Below, in pieces: positions 25,101-32,900 of a stretch of 38,904 nucleotides of DNA. Position numbers and translations under genes: made by a program. A model generated the notes under the pieces. That model was not told where the DNA came from. It did no database searches and saw nothing but the letters and a program-made list of their open reading frames with translations. Numbering within the stretch: position 1 is the stretch's first letter; each line of letters opens with the position of its first letter. This DNA is from JBCDIQ01 sp039024295 (GTDB taxonomy: Bacteria; Bacteroidota; Bacteroidia; J057): positions 1 to 38,904 of the forward strand of contig JBCDIQ010000005.1 in NCBI GenBank assembly GCA_039024295.1, in the 5' to 3' direction.

Positions 25101-28100
25101 GGGAACCTATCGCCTGAAGGTTTATAGCCAGCTAAACCAGCTCACCCTCACAGATACTTTTACCATCAAAAAGGACTCGATCCTGGCAATGCCAGAGATG
25201 GAACAAGCTCCTGCTGAAGACCTGCCACGCGCTGCCGTGGATTGGAAAACGGGCTATTACCCTGGGGCCAGGACATTCATCAACGATTACCTCATTGATC
25301 CAGCCTATAAACGACAGGTCAAGGTGATAGATACTGCGGGGGTCCCTATTACAGGAGCAGAAATCGTATGCTTCAATGAGACGATGCAGGCCTTGGGTGC
25401 CATTACAGATTCAATTGGGTGTGCCATGATTCCATCAGGCATGGTCGGCTACCGGATGAAGGTGTTGCGGGTAGCCGTTCTTCATCCCAGTTATCGTCCC
25501 GTGGTGAAATATGTAGACCCTGGCCCAGAGCGGTTAACAGTTGTACTCGAACCTTTCCTCAAATATGATCCCACTGAAAGTTTCTTTGTCGAGGGGATGG
25601 GAAGGCCTCATCATTTCGGCAAGTATAGCCCTGAAATACCTGAATTAAGCATGTCCTTTCTCAGGGACGATTTGCCGACATATGTGGAAGATGATACGTT
25701 TGATGAACTCACCCCGAATAAACGAATAGTCAAAATAGGCCTGGATTACGAGGTCCCCATGGTCCGTACAGCAGTGGAGTCGGGGCTTGCCTATCGCCCT
25801 GTCCCCAAGTACCTGAAGTATGGGCATTCGGATCAGCTTTTTAAGCGCATTAAACATGCAGATGAACTTACAGGACGTGTGTTTGACATGGACGGTAAGC
25901 CCCTCGCCTTTGCAACCATCCTCCTATATGATGGAGATAACTTTGTCAAAGGAGTTAGATCAGCAGAAAATGGCTCCTATAAATTCACCGGGTTGTCAGG
26001 CGTTTATACCGTCAAAGCCAAGTACCTGACCTTTGAGAAGGTCATAGAAAACGTTCCCGCAGGCGTAAATTTAGCTATCCGGTTTACAGATGACTTCTCA
26101 AACAGTGTCATGGAAGAAGAGGACATTCCCATGTCTTCGATTGATGAAGTGGTCATAGAAGATTACAAGGTTCCAGTATTTGAAAAGGAGGCACCTGCTG
26201 GCGTAGTTATAGGCCAACAGGAAATTTACTCGATTGGAACCCGAAGTACGCAGTCCTTAGTGGCAATCACCCCGGGCGTATACCAGTCAGATGATGGAGA
26301 CAATGCCATTTCCATTCGAGGGTCTCGAAGTACTGCTACCGTTTACTACATTGATGGACAGAAAGTGCGAGGAGGCGCCAACCTTCCTCAGGCCGCAATT
26401 GCCGAGCTTAGGGTTTATCCTGGATTTTCTTCCCACGGCTACTCCCAACCGAGGCCAACAGGAAGACCAGAACACCTGACGGATTCGATTACAGAATTCT
26501 ATCCGGAGTTAGATGAGTATACAGAACCCTCGGTGATCGACTTCCGCGAAACCTTCCGCGACTACGCCTGGTGGCAGCCAGACCTGCTCACCGATTCTTT
26601 GGGCCAGGCACGATTCAAGGTCCGGGTACCGGATGACCTCACCGGCTGGAACACCCATGTGCTGGCAGTGGGCCCCGGAGGCAGCACCGGTCAGCAACAG
26701 GGCTTTTTGAAGGTGTTTCGGGAGTTGTCTGCTCGGTTATCCGTGCCGCGGTTTTTGATTGAGGGAGACAGCAGTTCGCTCATCGGCCGGGTGATTCGGT
26801 ACAATGCCCAAGATAGCCTGGACATCACCACCCGCTTTCAAGAAGGGGAAACGCCTCTGCTCAGCGGCGAGCGTCCCATAACAACCTACTTCACCGAAGA
26901 ACAAACCGTTATTGCCCCAACTCTTTCCGCACAATTGGATACGGATACCCTCACCTTCAGCTATGAGCTGGCTGTGGGCAAGCTCCAGGATGGAGAAAAG
27001 CGAAAAGTCCCCGTTTTTAAACGCGGGGTTAAGCAATCGGAGGGCGTCTTCGCCTACCTGGAAGGAGACACAACCTGGACCTTTCAACCAGATCCTCAGC
27101 TGGGACCTGTACGGGTATCCATCGCACCGGATGGGTTATCTATGCTCGTGAAAGACCTCAATAAATTGGCTGGATATGCCCATGATTGCAACGAACAGAT
27201 GTCTTCCAAACTTCGCGCCCTGGCTTTGTTGGAAGAAATAGAAACTTCATTAGGGCAATCCTTTTCTCGACAGAAAGATGCGAACAGGCTCATTCGCAAG
27301 CTGAAAAAAAGTCAAAATGACAATGGCTCCTGGGGATGGTGGGAAGGCAATGCAGGCTCCCTGTGGATGACCACCTATGTCACCCAAGCCTTGCATGAGT
27401 GGAAACCTGAGATCAAGCCTGTAACAGAAGGAAAAAGCTATTTGAAAGATTCTGTAGAAACGGTGTATAATTCTTATTACCGGGCCCGCCAACTAAAGGG
27501 ATTCCTGGCGATGCAGAAGATGGGGCTGCCGATAGATACGTTGGCTTTTTTCTCAGCATTCGCAGCAGACACCTTCCCGGTTTCTGACTACGAATGGCTA
27601 TTGATGGCCCGGCTGAGGCAGGTGATGGGTACCACACCCAATTTGGACAGCTTGATGAGTCGCAGTGAGCAAACTGCCAGTGGAGGCAGGCACTGGGGTC
27701 ATAAAGGCTGGGGGTGGTATGGAAAAGAAGTAGAAATGACGGTATTGGCCTACGAAATGCTTCGCGACCACGGAGGACAGGAAGCCCGGCTACGAGAGAT
27801 TCGGAACCACTGGTTTGAGCGCCGGGGATCAGAAGGATGGGGCAATACCGTTGAGTCAGCTAGCATCCTGGCTACCCTTGCCCCAGATATACTTGCAGGA
27901 GAGGATGAGGGTAACCATCCCAAGGACATTTCTCCCAAGATACAACTTACCCAAGGGGAAAGCTCCTTTATCCTGCCTTCCTTTCCCCACCAGCAAACCC
28001 TAGGTGAAGAAGAAATAGCGGTGAAGAAAATAGGGCCTGGGCCTTTGTTCATCAGTGCATGGCAGGAGCATTGGAATCCCAACCCCTGGCCAGTTGACAG

Positions 28101-28470
28101 CCTATTTTCGGTTCGCACCCAGTTGATTCAAAATGGAAGAAAAGTAGATGCCCTGAAAGCAGGAACTCCGGCAATTTTGGAAGTGAACCTTCACATGCGG
28201 AAAAGAGGAAGCTACCTCGCGCTTGAAGTGCCCATTCCTGCAGGGTGCAGCTACGGTCCGAAACGGCAATTTGGTGCCCATACCGAATACCGAAAACATA
28301 AGGCTACGCTCTATTTTCATCGCTTACTTACCGGACGCTATACGTTTCGGATCAAGCTAGAACCGAGGTTCACAGGAACGTATCACCTGAATCCCGCGAT
28401 GATTGAGCAGATGTACTTACCAGTAAAATATGGTCGAAATGGGGTAAAAAAAGTGAACGTGAAGAAGTAG
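22186..28470 (+). CDS. Giant exported alpha-2-macroglobulin-like protein with carboxypeptidase-regulatory and TonB-plug-like modules (paralogue 1)
   Basis: The 2,094-residue product has a Sec signal peptide ending near LGNTLFSQ and no lipobox. In order: an N-terminal domain; MG2-type sequence from about 218 (WLGYIALNKPRYRPGDTLKL); further MG-like beta domains, including AQPGEELELVVTVTD near 590-605; a beta domain near 1040-1110; a carboxypeptidase-regulatory-like domain from about 1227 (TGRVFDMDGKPLAFATILLYDG); a TonB-receptor plug-like segment about 1321-1420 (EVVIEDYKVPVFE, SIRGSRSTATVYYIDGQKVRG); the A2M domain from 1453 (FRETFRDYAWWQPDLLTDS); Cys1668-Asn-Glu-Gln1671, the thioester CxEQ pattern; an alpha/alpha-toroid region (GSWGWWEGNAGSLWMTTYVTQAL); and a C-terminal beta domain. 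Bacterial A2M proteins trap proteases through a bait region and a Cys-Gln thioester. The plug has no barrel. No T9SS sorting domain is seen at the end. Confidence 0.9.
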   Translation: MKKRLPIIRLSGYAMICFLLGNTLFSQNPISSKSDSVWVYRLTPKQQARWMTERVNWQFEDQNTGKGAIVLRPNQKVKTLPLRAKETYREHPLPYGMYFWIYAASGKLITLVDHRTGLMDVQLLPGKKQSWLWVAHEKVRNNELKMTFKGKPLAFDKEKDLFLLPGKKRMGWLKIQAGNDLTFHHLKKDGFKLPPRHLVPSSTNAIRNLRPYKFPERWLGYIALNKPRYRPGDTLKLKAYCMDREGNPLDIPLILELGVKTIKELVPSRPGLYQHEMVLTDSLGLRLDIQHVFYLQKTALNTIAENHFIYEDYELDEATFHFKLENEEITYGEPLEIFAYTQDANGLDLPGGTLDIKITFKELVGPPEVPTYLPRVLYHDTLELASSKEPILTLEPDKLPKAPCRYYIDAQFTTETREQETRSTSFEITPPEHIPVVNWLGDSLWVEGPRDSTAEVVMTNEMNRQTRHVIPFAGRISPAIQSIKWEMGNQSEEIEMPYVVTLVRPVVFRKQGKAFFGIQNPCGLPLQVELWRNDRLISSWQLNGNLDTAFIAKKNEHFRMVLFIPWRGTTHKMERILPILNEYLDVTVEQPMQAQPGEELELVVTVTDVEGKPVEGVDLTSMAVNARFHQKKSNVPRLPILGTPLLTRQQQVYGKVETSQFKQRTNKFLDATRIKDLGLKNLIYYQLTYPDSITSYYWQSDQQDIAQFAPYVFKDGVQEQVYFIYLNGKLIYFSGADAQPTYAFSGPADTVNLKIRTLDAACTINGVVLRKGEKLELSINLDYASSRVTWEEKEETFSWKERRLVNQRFMYIEPPGEKSKTMALWQRDRVFLAKGEQYRKKRLVGPLGEREIACAVSGEFIRRFTWQSGYLHKINRFSERLWKEGRIVDENTPLNKFRAFQQFGQEVVTFEHLTINLPQPYRVSHQSLTYTLDRGDLMLAVKGKIGALTLGLVDDGVNEWIFSRQRMYKLPPGTYRLKVYSQLNQLTLTDTFTIKKDSILAMPEMEQAPAEDLPRAAVDWKTGYYPGARTFINDYLIDPAYKRQVKVIDTAGVPITGAEIVCFNETMQALGAITDSIGCAMIPSGMVGYRMKVLRVAVLHPSYRPVVKYVDPGPERLTVVLEPFLKYDPTESFFVEGMGRPHHFGKYSPEIPELSMSFLRDDLPTYVEDDTFDELTPNKRIVKIGLDYEVPMVRTAVESGLAYRPVPKYLKYGHSDQLFKRIKHADELTGRVFDMDGKPLAFATILLYDGDNFVKGVRSAENGSYKFTGLSGVYTVKAKYLTFEKVIENVPAGVNLAIRFTDDFSNSVMEEEDIPMSSIDEVVIEDYKVPVFEKEAPAGVVIGQQEIYSIGTRSTQSLVAITPGVYQSDDGDNAISIRGSRSTATVYYIDGQKVRGGANLPQAAIAELRVYPGFSSHGYSQPRPTGRPEHLTDSITEFYPELDEYTEPSVIDFRETFRDYAWWQPDLLTDSLGQARFKVRVPDDLTGWNTHVLAVGPGGSTGQQQGFLKVFRELSARLSVPRFLIEGDSSSLIGRVIRYNAQDSLDITTRFQEGETPLLSGERPITTYFTEEQTVIAPTLSAQLDTDTLTFSYELAVGKLQDGEKRKVPVFKRGVKQSEGVFAYLEGDTTWTFQPDPQLGPVRVSIAPDGLSMLVKDLNKLAGYAHDCNEQMSSKLRALALLEEIETSLGQSFSRQKDANRLIRKLKKSQNDNGSWGWWEGNAGSLWMTTYVTQALHEWKPEIKPVTEGKSYLKDSVETVYNSYYRARQLKGFLAMQKMGLPIDTLAFFSAFAADTFPVSDYEWLLMARLRQVMGTTPNLDSLMSRSEQTASGGRHWGHKGWGWYGKEVEMTVLAYEMLRDHGGQEARLREIRNHWFERRGSEGWGNTVESASILATLAPDILAGEDEGNHPKDISPKIQLTQGESSFILPSFPHQQTLGEEEIAVKKIGPGPLFISAWQEHWNPNPWPVDSLFSVRTQLIQNGRKVDALKAGTPAILEVNLHMRKRGSYLALEVPIPAGCSYGPKRQFGAHTEYRKHKATLYFHRLLTGRYTFRIKLEPRFTGTYHLNPAMIEQMYLPVKYGRNGVKKVNVKK

Positions 28471-28525
28471 GACCACATATTTTCATCGGGAAAGGGACAC
28501 CCAGAAAACTGCATTGAGATTATCC

Positions 28526-28557
28526 TTGCAGCGGCCTTGGGATGTCCCTATCTTTTA
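28526..28557 (+). promoter_or_regulatory. Promoter of giant paralogue 2
   Basis: TTG (28526-28528), 20 bp, then TATCTTTTA (28549-28557), ending 6 nt before the ATG at 28564. Spacing is identical to that of paralogues 1 and 3, but the palindrome seen there is not conserved. Confidence 0.45.
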
Positions 28558-28563
28558 ATCCTC

Positions 28564-29934
28564 ATGAAACAGCTACTACCTCTGCTATTTTTAGGAGGAT
28601 TTTTGATAAATCTCTCCCTTTACGGTCAAGATATCTTTACCTCCACAAGTGACAGCGTGTGGGTGTACCGCCTGACCTCCGAGCAGCAAACCCGGTGGGT
28701 AAAGGGAAAAACCGATTGGCGGTTTGAACATCAGCCAGAGCAGCGCCGCAGGATGGTCATTCGTGAAAGCCAGAAAGTTGCTACCCTGCCACGAGATACC
28801 ATTGCCAAGTACAAGGAGCATCCTCTTCCGTTGGGAATGTACTTGTGGGTGTATGTCCGGGACAACCTCATCAGGTCATTCGGGGATCATCGTACCGGCC
28901 TGAGAGATTTGCTGGTGTTACCTGGAAGTAAGCAGAGCTGGATATGGATTCAGCATCAATCGGTGAGCAGCGATTCTCTGGTCTTGACCCTAAATGGGAA
29001 CCCTTTATCTTACGACCCAGAAAAGGGACTATTTCGGCTAGATGGCAAAAAGAAAAAGGGGGTACTTCGCATTCAGGCTGGAGAAAATGCCACTTTTTAT
29101 GACCTGAGAAAAAAGACCTACACACTCAGAAAACAATACCTGGAAAAAGTCTCGCCGAATGATGATCCATATCTGAGCTCACGAAAGCCTGACAAAGATG
29201 ACGAGTGGCTAGGCTACCTCGCCTTCAATAAGCCTCGGTACCGACCCGGGGATACCCTGAAGCTCAAAGCCTATTGCATGGACAAAAAGGGCAAGCCCCT
29301 GAATGTACCCCTTCAGTTGGCATGGCAAGCCAAGAACCTAAAATTGATTACCCCCACACGACCTGGACTGTACCTGCATGAGCTAATTCTGACGGATTCA
29401 CTGAGCATGAAACTCGACAAACGACATTCATTTCGCCTCCAACACACCAAAATGGGGGTGGTCACCCAAAATGGGTTCATGTACGAAGATTACGAGCTGG
29501 ACGAGGCTACCTTTCATTTGAAAATGGACAAAAGCAGTGTTGCCTTCGATCAACCCCTGAAGATTTTTGCCTACACCCAAGATGCAAACGGGTTGGACCT
29601 CCCTGGAGGAAAAGTTGAGATCAAGATCTCTTTTGATAGAACAACATATTCGCCATCCTCCCACACGTATCTGCCTCGGGTCCTATATCATGATACGCTT
29701 GACCTTGCTACCTCAAAGCTCCCAATTCTTACCTTGGAGCCAGACCAATTGCCCAAGGTTCGGAGCAGTTATACTGTGACTGCGAATTTCACTACCGAAT
29801 CACGGGAACAGCAAACGATGAGTACTGGTTTCGATTTGACCGCTCCTAAGCGATTGTCTACGCCAGAAATTCGGTGGGCGCAGGATAGTCTATTTGTTGA
29901 GTTGTCTGGAGACACCACAGCCCGGGTTTTCTGA
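28564..29934 (+). CDS. Giant A2M-like paralogue 2, N-terminal part ending at an in-frame TGA
   Basis: This part encodes a signal peptide (MKQLLPLLFLGGFLINLSLYGQ-type, starting at the ATG 28564; the longer frame from TTG 28537 overlaps the promoter box and is not used) and about 456 residues. They align with residues 1 to about 455 of paralogue 1: SDSVWVYRLTSEQQ, WLGYLAFNKPRYRPGDTLKLKAYCMDKKG (MG2) and YEDYELDEATFHLKM. It stops at TGA 29932-29934 after DTTARVF, in the middle of a beta domain. The same reading frame continues open for another 4.7 kb on the far side with matching sequence, so this is a disrupted gene rather than a separate short one. A truncated exported fragment could still be made. 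Confidence 0.8.
   Translation: MKQLLPLLFLGGFLINLSLYGQDIFTSTSDSVWVYRLTSEQQTRWVKGKTDWRFEHQPEQRRRMVIRESQKVATLPRDTIAKYKEHPLPLGMYLWVYVRDNLIRSFGDHRTGLRDLLVLPGSKQSWIWIQHQSVSSDSLVLTLNGNPLSYDPEKGLFRLDGKKKKGVLRIQAGENATFYDLRKKTYTLRKQYLEKVSPNDDPYLSSRKPDKDDEWLGYLAFNKPRYRPGDTLKLKAYCMDKKGKPLNVPLQLAWQAKNLKLITPTRPGLYLHELILTDSLSMKLDKRHSFRLQHTKMGVVTQNGFMYEDYELDEATFHLKMDKSSVAFDQPLKIFAYTQDANGLDLPGGKVEIKISFDRTTYSPSSHTYLPRVLYHDTLDLATSKLPILTLEPDQLPKVRSSYTVTANFTTESREQQTMSTGFDLTAPKRLSTPEIRWAQDSLFVELSGDTTARVF
29932..29934 (+). other. In-frame TGA splitting giant paralogue 2
   Basis: The codon stands between ...ARVF and TAKGQEEPEEFP. Both sides are in one frame (28564, 29932 and 29971 are congruent modulo 3), so one substitution (for example from TGG or CGA) explains the break. 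In paralogue 1 the aligned residue is Met, in paralogue 3 Phe/Met. TGA is an ordinary stop elsewhere in the window. Confidence 0.85.
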
Positions 29935-29970
29935 ACGGCAAAAGGTCAAGAGGAACCAGAAGAATTTCCG

Positions 29971-32900
29971 ATGCCCTTTGCTGCCCAGATCTCTCCCGAT
30001 ATAAAGGAAATCTCCTGGATCATGAATCGGGGAAAAGACAGAAGCATATGGGCAAATCACATTGAAATCCCCGACGCTAGAACGCTGGTCCTTCCATTTG
30101 CTTACCGGATACATGACAGTGCTTTTTTTGAAATAGAATCCCCGGAAGGGCTGCCCGTGTTGATGGAACTTTGGAGGAATGACCGCCTGTTTTTTTCAAG
30201 TCAACTTTCGAGATCATGGGATACGGCCCTACTGGCCAAGCAAAACGAGCATTTCCGGTTGCTGGTCCAGGTTCCGTGGAAAAGTGAGATCCACGAAATG
30301 GAACGCATCCTCCCGGTGTTTGACGAATATTTGCAGGTAGAGGTGGAACAGCCATTCCAGGCGCAGCCCGGAGAAGCCCTGGATGTGTTGGTCACTGTCA
30401 AAGATGCCAGGGGCAATCCGGTGCGGGGGGTTGATTTGACCTCCCTGGCGGTAAACGCGCGGTTTGAGGATAGCAATGTGCCGGATTTACCCTACACGGG
30501 AAAGCATATACGAACCCGGCAACGCAAACCTTTTAGTGATTTAAATACTGTGTCTTTGGGAAGTGGGCCTAATCTACGGCTGGATTCCACTGCTGTAGAA
30601 AATTTTGGGGTAATGGAACTGCCCTTTTACCAACTTATCCGCACGGACAGCATCATGGCGTATTATTGGAAGGGTGAAAAGGAGGAGGTAGCACAGTTTG
30701 CTCCATACATCTATCATAACGGAGAACAGGAAAAGATCCATATGATCTACCTCAATGGACAGCTTGTGTACTATTCCGGGGCCAATACCTATCCCAGCTA
30801 TGCCTTCTGTGGACCAGAAGGGAAATCATTTTTACGTCTTCGAACCAAAGATCGGGAATATACCGTTCGGGATATTGAGTTGAAGAAGGGGCAAAAGCTG
30901 GAGGTGGTCATCAATCCGACCTACACTTCTTCTCTCCTAACCTGGGAGGAAAAGCCCCAAACATTTACCTATCAGGAGCGAAACCTGATCAATCGGCGTT
31001 TCATAAGTTTACAAGCTGATAGCAGACGAAAATCCCCGTTTTATGCATGGCAGGGAAACCAGACCTTCCTTGTGAATCCTAATCGGACTAGAAGATATCA
31101 TTACAGAGGTCCCTACACTGATTTGATCGGTCCACTTTGGAAGGACAAAGTCGCATGTGCTGTTCCGAACGAGTTTACCCGAATGATAACATGGCGCCCA
31201 GGATTCCTGCACAAAGTAGATACAAGATCTGTCCAGCTTCATGATGCAGAAAAAATTGTAGATGAAGAAACGGAAGTTGAGTCTTTAAACGCCTTTCGAA
31301 TTTCTCAACCCTTTGGCCAAGAAGTGGTACTTCCTCAAGATCTTGACCTTGCTCCATCAGAACCCCCAAAAACGAATCCTATGGGGTTTAATACTGAGAC
31401 AGATGCATCAGGAGACTTACTCTTTCTGATGAATTGGTACTTTTTCAGAGGGGGAGGTGCAGTCATGTCGCGGGCATCCGACACCACAAATATGTGGGCA
31501 TTCTCAGGTGAGCAAAAGCTGAATTTGCCAATTGATGAGTACCGATTGGTGTTTATTAGCAGTAGTTCTGAAGTGCTAAGGACGATCTATCTGGAAATTA
31601 AGAAAGATTCCCTCCTAGCCCTGCCATTCCTCATCAGGACTTATCCCGACAGTTTTCCGTTGGTCAATCACGGCTGGAAACCTGGCTATTACCCCAAAGC
31701 AGGAAAATTCATGAACCAGGTGATGCATGAACCTAGGTACCTGCGCACCTTTCGAATTGCAGATTCCATAGGAAACCCGGTACAAGGCGTAGAAATGGTC
31801 CACTTCTTTAAGGGGCTGCTGGTACAGGGAGGATTTAGTGATGAAAATGGAGAAGTAACCTTCGGGAGTACCTTTCCGTGGGGAAAAGATTCGGGTGCCC
31901 ATACCTGTCTTCTTTTGCATAAGGACTACAAGCCCCAAAGGATATCCATTTTCACTGATAGCCTTGTACAGGAAGTTAGGTTAAAAGCTTTTAGGGAGGA
32001 AGAAGCTCACCTGCAATCAACTATCCAAGCAGGACTGATCAGAGACCAAACCTTTTCCTTTCTTAAAGATAAAGCCGGAAATAAGGTGATCAGGATGCGG
32101 TATGTGAGGGATGATCTTAATCCCTTTGAACTTGATTCGGTATTTTTGGAGCCCATCACAGTTTCACGTGAAATGGAGCTTTTATTTGGAGATACGCTTA
32201 CCCTGGCGAGAAAACGTGCTGAGGGTAAGTTCCCTGACCTTTCTGTTCCTGAGTATCTTCGAAGGAGCTACCTGAATCAAATATCGGGAGGAACAGACGA
32301 AATCAGCGGGCAGGTATTTGATGAAAATGGAAATCCCCTGGTGGGTGCCGTGGTGATGGTTACAGATACGGTCACCAATAACCTATTTGGTGCATATACA
32401 GATGAGGAAGGGTTTTTTAGGATAAAAGTTACTGGAGCCAAGCTTAAGCTTGAAGTCAGGTATATAGGCTACAATTCAGCTACTAAATTGGTCCTCCCCG
32501 GAAGCTATGTTAGGGTGACTTTGGCAGAAAAATCTCTTGGGCTTGTCGAGGTAGAAATAGTAGCAAGTCGGAAGCAACCATTGTATGTTTCAGCTGCTGC
32601 CTCCGAGGTACAAAGTAGAAGAAGGGTACAAGTATCATTACCACGCTTTGGCTTTGGTTACAGAAAAAGGAGGTTCAAGCGAAAGGGTCCCTTTCATTGG
32701 GTAAACTCTTTGCAAAATAAATACGCTAACACCACCCTTGCCGACAGTGTACAATCTGAGGATGATGAAGAAGCTGACTTTGATACCCCTCTCCGTGAAA
32801 CCTTCCGTGACTACGCCTGGTGGCAGCCGGACCTGCTCACCGATTCCCTCGGACAGGTCCGCATAACCGTTCGCGTACCAGATGACCTCACCGGGTGGAA

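Noticed and set aside
29932..29934. TGA as selenocysteine or recoded codon
   Set aside because: The paralogues have Met or Phe near the aligned site, not Cys, no obvious SECIS-like hairpin follows, and TGA ends several other genes here.
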